The notes under the pieces were generated by a model. It saw nothing but the letters and a program-made list of their open reading frames with translations. It ran no database searches and was not told where the DNA came from. Of a DNA stretch of 64,000 nt, positions 7,712-16,064 are shown one piece after another. The DNA is taken from the NCBI GenBank assembly GCA_021205755.1, contig JAJPWX010000126.1, positions 1-64,000 of the forward strand. Reading direction: 5' to 3'. Source of the DNA: Lachnospiraceae bacterium. Its GTDB lineage: Bacteria; Bacillota; Clostridia; Lachnospirales; Lachnospiraceae. How positions within the stretch are numbered: position 1 is the stretch's first letter; each line of letters opens with the position of its first letter. A program made the translations under genes and the position numbers.

Positions 7712-8575
7712 ATGGATCATTTATTTACGAACAGCCAGGTGTCTTCGAACCGGATTATTTATACGCCGTCTCTATTTGCCCGCACGTCTCTGCTGCATCT
7801 GCAGGAGTGCGGCACTCTGACGGCGATTCGGCCGCATGTGAGCAGCCGCAGCAGTTTGGCGTCGTATTTGTTTTTTATGGTGCTTGTAGGGGCTGGGGAG
7901 CTTACTTACGGGGGGCAGAGGTATGAGCTGGAGACCGGTGATTGTGTGTATATTGACTGCCGGCTGCCTTACAGTCAGACCTCAGGAGAGGATTTGTGGA
8001 CGCTGAAATGGTGTCATTTTTACGGGCCGAATGCCGCGGCGGTGTATCGGAAGTATAAAGAGCGCGGCGGGTATGATGTTTTGCGTGCATCGGAGCTTTC
8101 GGCTTATGAGCGTGTGATGGATGAGCTGTATGCGTTGGCGACTTCTGACAGTTATACGAGGGATATGCAGATCAATCTGAAGCTGACGGAGCTGACGACG
8201 CTGCTGATGGAGGAGAGTTGGCACGAGGAGAGCCAGATGCGGGAGACGGGGCGTGTGAATATCGCAGCAGTGAAGACTTATATTGACACGCATTACCGGG
8301 ACAGGCTTTCGCTGGAGAGGCTGGCGGCGGATTTTTATATTAACAAATCGTATCTGGCGCGGCGGTTTAAGGAGCAGTTTGGACTGACGGTGGCCGCCTA
8401 CATTCAGCAGGTGCGGGTGGGCAAAGGAAAGGAGCTGCTGCGCTTTTCCGCAGCGACGGTTGAGGAGATTGGCCTGGCCTGCGGCTATGAGGATGCGAAT
8501 TATTTTTGCAGGGTGTTTAAGAAGGTCGAAGGCTGCAGTCCGACGGAGTACCGGAAGATGTGGGGAAAGAAGTAG
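7712..8575 (+). CDS. AraC family transcriptional regulator
   Basis: ATG 7712 is chosen because AAAGGAGA (7696-7703) lies 8 bases upstream. Longer readings start inside the previous gene. The 287 residues comprise a cupin-like N-terminal ligand domain (about 15-150) and a C-terminal double helix-turn-helix (about 185-285) with LERLAADFYINKSYLARRFK and VEEIGLACGYEDANYFCRVF, typical of AraC/XylS regulators of sugar genes. No sugar transport or hydrolase gene is adjacent. The sugar-kinase stub at 5047 may be what is left of a former target locus, but that is speculation. Confidence 0.85.
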   Translation: MDHLFTNSQVSSNRIIYTPSLFARTSLLHLQECGTLTAIRPHVSSRSSLASYLFFMVLVGAGELTYGGQRYELETGDCVYIDCRLPYSQTSGEDLWTLKWCHFYGPNAAAVYRKYKERGGYDVLRASELSAYERVMDELYALATSDSYTRDMQINLKLTELTTLLMEESWHEESQMRETGRVNIAAVKTYIDTHYRDRLSLERLAADFYINKSYLARRFKEQFGLTVAAYIQQVRVGKGKELLRFSAATVEEIGLACGYEDANYFCRVFKKVEGCSPTEYRKMWGKK

Positions 8576-8663
8576 CAGGAGGAAGCTGGTACAGCGAAAA
8601 AAAGGGCTGAAAAAGAACGTGGAAAAGTAATGGAAAAAGAATTGTTAAAATTGAATAAAATGC

Positions 8664-8692
8664 TTGAACTGTTCCGATTTTTTTAGTAAAAT
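8664..8692 (+). promoter_or_regulatory. Promoter of the EF-G-2 gene
   Basis: TTGAAC (8664-8669) and TAAAAT (8687-8692) have a 17-base spacer. This predicts a leader of about 135 bases containing the repeat hairpin at 8731-8780. Confidence 0.65.
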
Positions 8693-8730
8693 GTAACTAT
8701 GTGAGTCGCTTCGGCTTTGAAAGCATTTTT

Positions 8731-8780
8731 GTAACTATTCAGGCTGGTATCTCGCAGCTGTGAAGGTACTGGGCAGTTAC
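8731..8780 (+). repeat. Dispersed hairpin repeat in the EF-G-2 leader
   Basis: GTAACT (8731-8736) and AGTTAC (8775-8780) bracket a segment with GTGAAGGTACTG. A shorter version with perfect GTAACTG/CAGTTAC arms lies in the exoA leader (35418-35444). The AACTATTCAG portion also resembles the ends of the repeat near scfA (25804-25975). Confidence 0.6.
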
Positions 8781-8834
8781 GTATTCTTATGAAGCCGGGC
8801 GGGCCGTATTACTAAATTATTGGAGGATAAGATT

Positions 8835-10907
8835 ATGAATGTTTACACAACTGACAAGATCCGGAACGTCGTAATTCTCGGACATGGCGGTGCAGGCAAG
8901 ACAAGCCTTGTGGAAGCTATGGCATATCTGTCGGGAATCACGAGCCGATTGGGCAGCGTAGCTGACGGGAATACCATCAGCGATTACGATAAAGAGGAGA
9001 TTAAGAGAAAGTTTTCAATTACGACTTCCATGGTACCGATCATCTGGGGCGATACGAAGATTAATATTCTGGATACGCCGGGATACTTTGATTTCGCCGG
9101 TGAGGCGGTGGAAGCCTGTGCGGCGGCAGATGCGGCTGTGATTGTCGTGAATGGCAAGAACGGCGTAGAAGTTGGCACGCAGAAGGCGTGGGATCTTTGC
9201 GAGAAGTTTAAGCTTCCGCGTTTCTTCTATGTTTCAAATATGGATTTTGACAATGCCAGCTACCGGAAAGTGGTAGAGGCTTTGACTGATTTGTATGGAA
9301 AGCGGATTGCCCCGATTCATGTGCCGTTCCGTGAGAATGAGAAGTTTGTCGGTTACGTGAATGTGGTGAAGATGGCAGCCCGGAGATATGTGAATAAGCA
9401 GGAGAAGGTGGAGTGCCCGATTCCGGATTATCTTCAGGAGTATGTAGAGAAGTATCGCGAGAACCTGATCGAGGCGGTTGCTGAGACCAGTGAAGAGTTT
9501 ATGGACCGCTATTTTAATGGCGAAGAGTTTTCTGAGGCGGAGATTAGGGCAGCGCTTCATTCGAACGTGGGCGATGGTTCGATCGTACCGGTGACCATGG
9601 GCGCCAGCGTGAATCTGCAGGGTATCCTAATTCTTCTGGATGATATCGTGAGCTATATGCCGTCTCCGGAGAAGCGTAAATTCGCGGGCGTGAATACAAA
9701 GACAAAGGAAGTATTTGAGGCGAACTATGACTTCTCGAAGTCGAAGTCGGCTTATGTGTGGAAGACGCTGGTCGACCCGTTTATCGGAAAATATTCGTTT
9801 ATTAAGGTTGCTTCCGGCGTGATCAAGGGGGATGATACCCTTTACAACGATGCCAAAGGAACAGAGGATCGTGTGGGCAAGCTGTATGTGATGGAAGGCA
9901 GCAAGCCGGTAGAGGTGAAAGAGCTGCATGCCGGTGATATCGGCGCGATCGGTAAGATTGAGGCAGCGACGGGCGATACGCTTTCGACCAAGGTGACTCC
10001 GATCGCTTATGGCAAGATCGAGACGCCGGTTCCGTACACCTACAAGAGATATGAGCCGAAAGTGAGAGGCGAGGAAGATAAAGTCGCGCAGGCGCTGATG
10101 AAGATGGCGCAGGAAGACCTGACACTGAAGGTTGTAAATGATGGTGAGAACCGTCAGACGCTTCTCTATGGCCTTGGCGATCAGCACCTGGATATCGTAG
10201 TCAGCCGTCTGTTGACCAAGTATAAAGTCGATGTGAACCTGGAGAAGCCGAAGGTGGCGTTCCGCGAGACGATCCGCAAGAGTTCTGATGTGGATTCCAA
10301 GTATAAGAAGCAGTCTGGCGGTCATGGTCAGTATGGACATGTAAAGATGCGTTTCTCACCGCTCGATACTCTGGATGAGCCGTATGAGTTCTCCCAGGAG
10401 GTTGTCGGCGGAGCAGTGCCGAAGAACTATTTCCCAGCTGTCGAGAAGGGTATCGCGGATTCCTGCCAGAAGGGACCTCTTGCCGGATATCCGGTGGTTG
10501 GCGTGAAGGCAGTTCTCTATGATGGATCTTACCATCCGGTAGATTCCTCTGAGATGGCGTTCAAGACCGCTGCTTCTCAGGCGTTTAAAAAGGGCTTCAT
10601 GGAAGCCAGCCCGGTTCTGCTTGAGCCGATCGCTACCGTAAAGGTTACGGTTCCGGATAAGTTCACCGGTGATGTGATGGGTGACCTGAATAAGAGACGC
10701 GGCCGTGTGCTTGGTATGAATCCAGATCACAAGGGCAACACAATCGTTGAGGCGGATGTGCCGATGTCTGAGCTGTATGGCTATTCGACACAGCTTCGCT
10801 CCATGACCGGCGGTTCTGGGGATTTCACTTATGAATTCGCTCGCTATGAGCAGGCTCCGAATGATGTGCAGGAGCGTGAGATTGCTGCACGGAATGCAGA
10901 AGAGTGA
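8835..10907 (+). CDS. EF-G-2 type translational GTPase
   Basis: ATG 8835 follows GGAGG (8822-8826). An apparent TTG start at 8820 overlaps that ribosome site and is rejected. The 690 residues show G1 GHGGAGKTS near residue 16, G3 DTPGYFDF near residue 80, and all later EF-G domains including the domain IV segment SGGHGQYGHVKM. Two features separate it from canonical EF-G. The catalytic His of DTPGH is Tyr, and the G4 motif NKxD is replaced by SNMDFD. This is the pattern of the EF-G-2/FusA2 family, whose role is less clear than canonical fusA. It is monocistronic with its own promoter and terminator. Confidence 0.85.
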   Translation: MNVYTTDKIRNVVILGHGGAGKTSLVEAMAYLSGITSRLGSVADGNTISDYDKEEIKRKFSITTSMVPIIWGDTKINILDTPGYFDFAGEAVEACAAADAAVIVVNGKNGVEVGTQKAWDLCEKFKLPRFFYVSNMDFDNASYRKVVEALTDLYGKRIAPIHVPFRENEKFVGYVNVVKMAARRYVNKQEKVECPIPDYLQEYVEKYRENLIEAVAETSEEFMDRYFNGEEFSEAEIRAALHSNVGDGSIVPVTMGASVNLQGILILLDDIVSYMPSPEKRKFAGVNTKTKEVFEANYDFSKSKSAYVWKTLVDPFIGKYSFIKVASGVIKGDDTLYNDAKGTEDRVGKLYVMEGSKPVEVKELHAGDIGAIGKIEAATGDTLSTKVTPIAYGKIETPVPYTYKRYEPKVRGEEDKVAQALMKMAQEDLTLKVVNDGENRQTLLYGLGDQHLDIVVSRLLTKYKVDVNLEKPKVAFRETIRKSSDVDSKYKKQSGGHGQYGHVKMRFSPLDTLDEPYEFSQEVVGGAVPKNYFPAVEKGIADSCQKGPLAGYPVVGVKAVLYDGSYHPVDSSEMAFKTAASQAFKKGFMEASPVLLEPIATVKVTVPDKFTGDVMGDLNKRRGRVLGMNPDHKGNTIVEADVPMSELYGYSTQLRSMTGGSGDFTYEFARYEQAPNDVQEREIAARNAEE

Positions 10908-10939
10908 TAAAAATATAGAAATGTAAATGTATTTGAAAA

Positions 10940-10961
10940 GGCGGCCATCGGCCGCCTTTTT
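10940..10961 (+). terminator. Terminator of the EF-G-2 gene
   Basis: GGCGGCC (10940-10946) pairs perfectly with GGCCGCC (10950-10956), followed by TTTTT. Confidence 0.9.
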
Positions 10962-11048
10962 GTGTGTCTGAAATTGATTATCGTTCGTTCGGACAATGCT
11001 GCCGGCGCCAAATTGCGCGGCGACTGTTGCGAACGGTATTCAGAGAAA

Positions 11049-11837
11049 CTATCGTAACGTAATTGCCTTTGCAGGGCATTTCTCGGCGCATTTGCCGCAG
11101 CCGACGCATTTCTCGTAATCGATGTGAGCGATGTTATTCTCTACCGTAATGGCTTCGTGCTCGCACTGTTTCACGCAGAGCTTACACCCGATACATCCCG
11201 TATCGCAGCTCTTTTTCACTGCAGGGCCTTTCTCCTTGCTGGAGCAGCGTACCGCATAGGCTGCTTTGTCCGGGATCAGCTCGATCAGGTGCTTCGGGCA
11301 GGCGGCTACGCATTTGCCGCAGGCCTTACAGAGAGCGCGGTCTACGACAGCGACTCCATTTACGACATGGATGGCGCCGAACGGACAGGCCTTTTCGCAG
11401 GTTCCAAGTCCCATGCAGCCGTAATCGCACGCCCAGGGAGACAGCCCGCTTGCCGCAGCTGCGGCGCAGTCATGAATGCCGACATAATTGCTTGTCTGTC
11501 TGGTGTGTTCGCAGGTGCCGAAGCACTTGACAAATGCGACTTGCTTTTCCTGCGCATCCGCGCTCACTCCCATGACCTGGCTGATTTTTTCCGCCACGGG
11601 TGCACCGCCGACCGGACAGCCGTTTACCGGCGCTTCTCCTTTTACAATCGCTTCGGCCATCGCGTCACAGCCGGCATAACCGCAGCCACCGCAGTTGTTG
11701 CCGGGCAGGTACTCGCGCACCGCAAGCTGTTTTTCATCTACTTCTACTTTAAATTTTTTGCCGACTGTGATGAGGAGCATCCCCATCACGAAGCCGATCA
11801 CCGCCACCGCTACTGTGGCGACAAGTACTGGATACAT
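11049..11837 (-). CDS. rnfB: Rnf complex ferredoxin subunit RnfB
   Basis: ATG 11837 is preferred over an in-frame GTG at 11843 because GGAGG lies 7 bases upstream of the ATG. The 262 residues start with a membrane anchor (about 3-25). A four-Cys [4Fe-4S] motif CGGCGYAGC..C follows near residue 53. Ferredoxin-type motifs come next: CKACGKCVAACP, CIGCKLCVKQC and CVGCGKCAEKCP, plus the pattern CDYGCMGLGTCEKACP. RnfB takes electrons from reduced ferredoxin on the cytosolic side and passes them into the membrane complex. It is last in the C-DG-E-A-B order typical of Clostridia. Confidence 0.95.
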   Translation of the reverse strand: MYPVLVATVAVAVIGFVMGMLLITVGKKFKVEVDEKQLAVREYLPGNNCGGCGYAGCDAMAEAIVKGEAPVNGCPVGGAPVAEKISQVMGVSADAQEKQVAFVKCFGTCEHTRQTSNYVGIHDCAAAAASGLSPWACDYGCMGLGTCEKACPFGAIHVVNGVAVVDRALCKACGKCVAACPKHLIELIPDKAAYAVRCSSKEKGPAVKKSCDTGCIGCKLCVKQCEHEAITVENNIAHIDYEKCVGCGKCAEKCPAKAITLR

Positions 11838-11855
11838 ATTCACCCTCCTTTCAAA

Positions 11856-12437
11856 TCAAAGCGACAGGCTGCTAAATCCCATAAATGCGATGGACATCAG
11901 GGCAGCGGAGAGCAGGACGACCGGAGCTCCGCGGAAAGGTGCCGGGATGGCCGACTCATCGATGCGCTCACGGATTCCTGCCAGCAGGACGATTGCGATG
12001 GTGTAACCGACGCCGGTGCCAAATCCTGCGGTGATGCTTTCCAGGAAGTTGTATTCATCCTGTACATTGGTCAGGGCTACGCCGAGTACCGCGCAGTTTG
12101 TGGTGATCAGCGGCAGATAAATGCCGAGTGCCTGATACAGCGGCGGAGCGACTTTTTTCAAAAACATTTCTACAATCTGTACCAGAGTCGCGATTACCAG
12201 GATGAACACGATGGTGTTCAGGTAAGTCAGATCCAGCGGTTTCAGGAGAAACGTATAGAGCAGGTTCGCCACAGCGGAGGCAATTGTGATGACAAAGATA
12301 ACCGCCGCGCCCAGACTGGCTGAGGTCTTGATCTGCTTCGACACGCCGAGGAAGGAGCAGATGCCCAGAAACTGGCTCAGGACGACGTTGTTGACCAGAG
12401 CGGTCGTGATTATAATTAACATCAGGGATGAATTCAT
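11856..12437 (-). CDS. rnfA: Rnf complex membrane subunit RnfA
   Basis: The 193 residues contain about six transmembrane helices with the RnfA/NqrE signature NNVVLSQFLGICSFLGVSK near the start. RnfA and RnfE are paired inverted-topology subunits that hold the intramembrane iron centre of the Rnf complex. Its start overlaps the rnfE stop by 4 bases (ATGA), which implies translational coupling. Confidence 0.95.
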   Translation of the reverse strand: MNSSLMLIIITTALVNNVVLSQFLGICSFLGVSKQIKTSASLGAAVIFVITIASAVANLLYTFLLKPLDLTYLNTIVFILVIATLVQIVEMFLKKVAPPLYQALGIYLPLITTNCAVLGVALTNVQDEYNFLESITAGFGTGVGYTIAIVLLAGIRERIDESAIPAPFRGAPVVLLSAALMSIAFMGFSSLSL

Positions 12438-13123
12438 GCTTTCGTCGCCTCCTTATCTGAACAGCCGGTATCATGGCTGACGGAGCAGGTTGCGCAGCAG
12501 CCGTCACAGCCTTCGACCTTTTTGTTTGCTTCTGTGTGGATATGTACGCCGTTCATAACGGCAATGATGAACGCAATCACGAGGAAAGCGCCCGGCGCCT
12601 TTACAAAAATGGCAATCGGCGGTATGGAATCCGGCAGAATGGTGAAGCCAAACGCAGTTCCTGCGCCGATCAGCTCGCGCACAAGGCCGATCACCGTCAG
12701 GGCGATGGTAAATCCCAGGCCCATGCCGATGCCGTCAAAAGCGGCGAGATCCGGGGTATGCTTATTGGCGTAAGCTTCTGCGCGGCCGAGAATAATGCAG
12801 TTTACCACGATCAGCGGGATGTAGATGCCCAGCGAATCATAGAGCCCCGGCGTGTAAGCCTGCATCAGCAGGTCGACGATGGTCACGAGAGAAGCTGTGA
12901 TGACGATGTATGCCGGCAGACGCACCTCATCCGGGATGACGTTGCGCAGCGCCGAGATAATCATATTTGAAAAAATAAGTACGATCATGGAAGAGACACC
13001 CATGCCGAGGCCGTTGATGGCGGAAGTGGTTACCGCGAGGGTAGGACACATGCCGAGCATCAGAACCAGAGAAGGATTCTCTTTTACCACGCCGTTGTAG
13101 ATTCGTTCCATGTATTGATTCAT
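12434..13123 (-). CDS. rnfE: Rnf complex membrane subunit RnfE
   Basis: The 229 residues contain about six transmembrane helices with the family motifs NPSLVLMLGMCPTLAVT and IVVNCIILGRAEAYA. The hydrophilic C-terminal tail carries several Cys (GCDGCCATCSVSHDTGCS), a cluster not needed for the conserved fold that may be a metal or redox site. The gene is tightly spaced between rnfDG and rnfA. Confidence 0.95.
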   Translation of the reverse strand: MNQYMERIYNGVVKENPSLVLMLGMCPTLAVTTSAINGLGMGVSSMIVLIFSNMIISALRNVIPDEVRLPAYIVITASLVTIVDLLMQAYTPGLYDSLGIYIPLIVVNCIILGRAEAYANKHTPDLAAFDGIGMGLGFTIALTVIGLVRELIGAGTAFGFTILPDSIPPIAIFVKAPGAFLVIAFIIAVMNGVHIHTEANKKVEGCDGCCATCSVSHDTGCSDKEATKA

Positions 13124-13137
13124 GTAAAAACCCCCCT

Positions 13138-14685
13138 TTATCCTATATACTCCGCGAAGAACGCGAGCGCGGTGTTGACTGCGTTGACAACGGCGCCGGA
13201 GGAAGTGGACGCACCGGATACAGTGTCAATCTCATTTTCTTCGGTGGAAGAGCCGGACTTGTTCAGGATGAATGCATCGGTATTGACGCCATCGAACTGG
13301 CTCTTAAACGCATCCTCGTCTACCCGCATACCCATACCGGCAGTTTCATTCAGCGTTGTAAAGGCGATCTTAATGACAGTACCGTCTGTGGTAAGGCCGA
13401 CAGAGAGGGTGATATCTCCTTCAAAGCCATCGCCGCTGGTGACGCTAATTACATAACCAACGATCTCGTCGTTATCGTCATAGCCGACCAGTACGTCGTT
13501 GATGTAGGTCTTTCCGAACGTAGAGGTGTCATATGCTTCGCCTGCGAGCGCTTCCACTGCGGCATCCAGATCGGAGTCATACTGGAAAGAAGCTGCATCC
13601 GGGCATACCTCGAGGTAAGATTCCTGGTTGGCTGCGATTTCCTGTTCCTCGATCTTGGTCTTTGTCATGGCGTACACGCCGCTTAAGAGCAGACCAGCGA
13701 TCAGAGTGATAACCGTCAGATTGATGGCAGCTTTCGGAAATTCACGCTCTTTGTACTCGCCGCCATTGTAGCCCAGTGGTTTCGGAATTGGCAGCTTATC
13801 AATAAACGGAACAAACATATTGGAAATTATGATGGCATAACTGAAGAAGTCCGCGGACGAACCGTACACGCGGAACAGTCCGGCCAGTAGGCCAATGATC
13901 GCTCCATAGAGAATATGTCCGCGGGAGGTTACCGGACTGGTAACGGGGTCAGTCGCCATAAAGAAGGCGCCCATCAGCAGGCCACCGCCGCAGATCTGGG
14001 CAATCAGATAAGCAGGCACAAAACCGCCTTCTCCGAAAAGCCCCATAAAAAGGGTAAAGACGGCGATACAGGAAACCGGAATTTCCAATGTGATGCCTCC
14101 GGCTACCCACAGGTAGAGTCCGCCGATCAGCAGGGCTACTGCAGAGCTTCCGATGACGCCATTGGTGGAGCCTAGATAGAGCTTTGCAACATTAATGGTA
14201 TCTCCTGCGTTCAAAGCCGCAAGCGGAGTCGCGGAGCTGATGCCGTCGACGCTGTAATTGGTCATAGCTGTTCCAAAAGAAATCAGAAGGAAGCAACGGG
14301 CTGTAAGCGCCGGGTTCAGGAAGTTTTTGCCAAGCCCGCCAAAAAAACACTTTACAACGAGGATGGCGAAGATGCTTCCAAGTATCGGCAGGTACAGAGG
14401 CGCTTCTGGCGGGAGCGTGAGTGCCAGCAGAAGACCGGTCACCACTGCGCTGCAGTCTTTTACGGTGTTTGGCCGTTTGGCAATTCGATCAAAGAGATAC
14501 TCAGAAAGAACAGCGGAGCCGACTGAGAGCAGAATCACCAGCAGGGCATGAAGCCCGTAATGTACGACGCCGACAATCGTCACAGGCATCAGCGCCAGCA
14601 CAACATCAAGCATGACCTGTCCGGTCGTCAGTTTGCTTCGGATGTGAGGGCTGGAAGAAATATTCAGTAACTTGTTTTCATTCAT
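13138..14685 (-). CDS. RnfD-RnfG fusion protein
   Basis: One uninterrupted 515-codon frame joins two normally separate subunits. Residues 1 to about 310 are RnfD: nine or so membrane helices and the covalent FMN motif DGISSATPLA, with the expected flavinylated Thr at about 153. Residues about 320-515 are RnfG: one membrane helix (AAINLTVITLIAGLLLSGVYAM), an extracytosolic domain, and the flavin-transferase target DTVSGAST near 490-494. In most Rnf operons rnfD and rnfG are adjacent separate genes, so this looks like loss of the intervening stop. A sequencing frameshift could mimic it, but the joint reads as a clean linker with no overlap debris. Confidence 0.9.
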   Translation of the reverse strand: MNENKLLNISSSPHIRSKLTTGQVMLDVVLALMPVTIVGVVHYGLHALLVILLSVGSAVLSEYLFDRIAKRPNTVKDCSAVVTGLLLALTLPPEAPLYLPILGSIFAILVVKCFFGGLGKNFLNPALTARCFLLISFGTAMTNYSVDGISSATPLAALNAGDTINVAKLYLGSTNGVIGSSAVALLIGGLYLWVAGGITLEIPVSCIAVFTLFMGLFGEGGFVPAYLIAQICGGGLLMGAFFMATDPVTSPVTSRGHILYGAIIGLLAGLFRVYGSSADFFSYAIIISNMFVPFIDKLPIPKPLGYNGGEYKEREFPKAAINLTVITLIAGLLLSGVYAMTKTKIEEQEIAANQESYLEVCPDAASFQYDSDLDAAVEALAGEAYDTSTFGKTYINDVLVGYDDNDEIVGYVISVTSGDGFEGDITLSVGLTTDGTVIKIAFTTLNETAGMGMRVDEDAFKSQFDGVNTDAFILNKSGSSTEENEIDTVSGASTSSGAVVNAVNTALAFFAEYIG

Positions 14686-14695
14686 GTCTCATCCC

Positions 14696-16030
14696 TCACT
14701 TTCTCTTAGCCGCCATGATTTCGGCCTTGGTTTGCTTGAATAGCTGCATCAGGGGACGCTTTGCCGGGCAGACCCAGGTGCAGGAACCACAGTTGATGCA
14801 GTCGAGGCCGTACAGACGGTGCTCATACTGCTCGTAATCTTTTCTCTGCGCGGCGTCCGCCATCATCTGCGGAATCAGGTGGATCGGACATACGCGGGAG
14901 CAGCGGCCGCAGCGGATGCAGGCGGTCATCTGCGTATCTGCCAGTTCTACTTCGTCTTCCGCAAGCAGCGTCAGTGCGTTGCTTGCCTTGGTGATCGGAG
15001 CGGAGAGAGAAGGCATGGCGATTCCCATCATCGGGCCGCCGCTCAGGGCTTTTTTCAGGGTAACACCGCTTTTCAGACCACCGGCGGCTTCCATTATTTC
15101 TTCGTAGGAAGTACCAATCGGTACGCGGAAGGTGCCCGGTTTTGCAACCGCGTCGCCAGATACCGTGAAATAACGCTGCATCAGCGGCTCTGAGTAATAG
15201 ACTGCGCGGTAAATCGCGTGCAGGGAAGCAACATTGCAGACAATGCAGCCTACGTCCGCGGGAAGCATACCGGCTTTCAGGTCGCGTCCGCTGATGACAG
15301 AGATCAGATTGCGCTCACCGCCTTCCGGATATTTGGTCTGGACAGGCTGTACCATGACGCCCTTTTCTCCGGCACAGACAGCTTCCATGGCTTTAATCGC
15401 TTCCGGTTTATTATCTTCGATTGCGATGACGCCCATCGCGTCCGGGAAGAGCTGCAGTACCAGGCGAAGACCGTCAAGAATGCCGCGGCTCTGATCCTGC
15501 ATCAGCCGGTCGTCGCAGGTGATATATGGCTCGCACTCGGAACCATTCGCAATGATATAATCAATCGAATCCGGATTTTTTGACGTCAGTTTTACATGCG
15601 TTGGGAAACCGGCGCCGCCCATGCCGACAATACCGGCCTTCTGGATCGCGTCCAGAATGTCTTTGTTCGAAAAGGTACCGGCTTTATGTTTTTTGCCAAC
15701 ACCGTCCGCCAGTGTGTATGCGCCGTCATTTTCGATGACAATACTCATTGCTTTCGCTCCGGATGCGGTGGGACGCTCCTCGATGGCTTTTACCTTGCCG
15801 GAGCAGGAGCTGATGATATTGGCAGAGACAAATCCGTCCGCTTCCGCAATGATCTGTCCCGCCTTTACGAGGTCGCCTTTGGCTACCACTGGTTTTGCCG
15901 GTTTGCCAATGTGCTGATTCACTGGGAAGACAAGGTCTCCTTTCGGGAGATAGGGTTCTACCGGTGCGCCGAGAGAAAGCTCCTTGTATTCCTCGGGATG
16001 GATGCCACCCCGGAATGTTTTTATCTTCAT
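14696..16030 (-). CDS. rnfC: Rnf complex NADH/FMN subunit RnfC
   Basis: ATG 16030 (MKIKTFRGGIHP) is preferred because GGAGG precedes it. An earlier in-frame start at 16045 overlaps that site. The 444 residues include the N-terminal barrel-sandwich domain, the FMN/NADH-binding region with GGAGFPTHVK and the conserved NGSECEPYI. Two [4Fe-4S] motifs follow near the C-terminus: CIRCGRCSRVCP and CINCGSCTWVCP. RnfC exchanges electrons with NAD. It lies 34 bases downstream of the hexa-FMN gene, evidently in the same transcript. Confidence 0.95.
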   Translation of the reverse strand: MKIKTFRGGIHPEEYKELSLGAPVEPYLPKGDLVFPVNQHIGKPAKPVVAKGDLVKAGQIIAEADGFVSANIISSCSGKVKAIEERPTASGAKAMSIVIENDGAYTLADGVGKKHKAGTFSNKDILDAIQKAGIVGMGGAGFPTHVKLTSKNPDSIDYIIANGSECEPYITCDDRLMQDQSRGILDGLRLVLQLFPDAMGVIAIEDNKPEAIKAMEAVCAGEKGVMVQPVQTKYPEGGERNLISVISGRDLKAGMLPADVGCIVCNVASLHAIYRAVYYSEPLMQRYFTVSGDAVAKPGTFRVPIGTSYEEIMEAAGGLKSGVTLKKALSGGPMMGIAMPSLSAPITKASNALTLLAEDEVELADTQMTACIRCGRCSRVCPIHLIPQMMADAAQRKDYEQYEHRLYGLDCINCGSCTWVCPAKRPLMQLFKQTKAEIMAAKRK

Positions 16031-16064
16031 ATGAGAAACCTCCATTCATATGGTAAGGGGTGGG

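Noticed and set aside
9627-10340. 237-codon minus-strand frame
   Set aside because: It is antisense to the conserved EF-G-2 gene and has no recognisable protein features.
11124-12323. 399-codon plus-strand frame
   Set aside because: It crosses rnfB and rnfA in antisense. The Cys- and Ala-rich translation comes from ferredoxin and membrane-helix codons.
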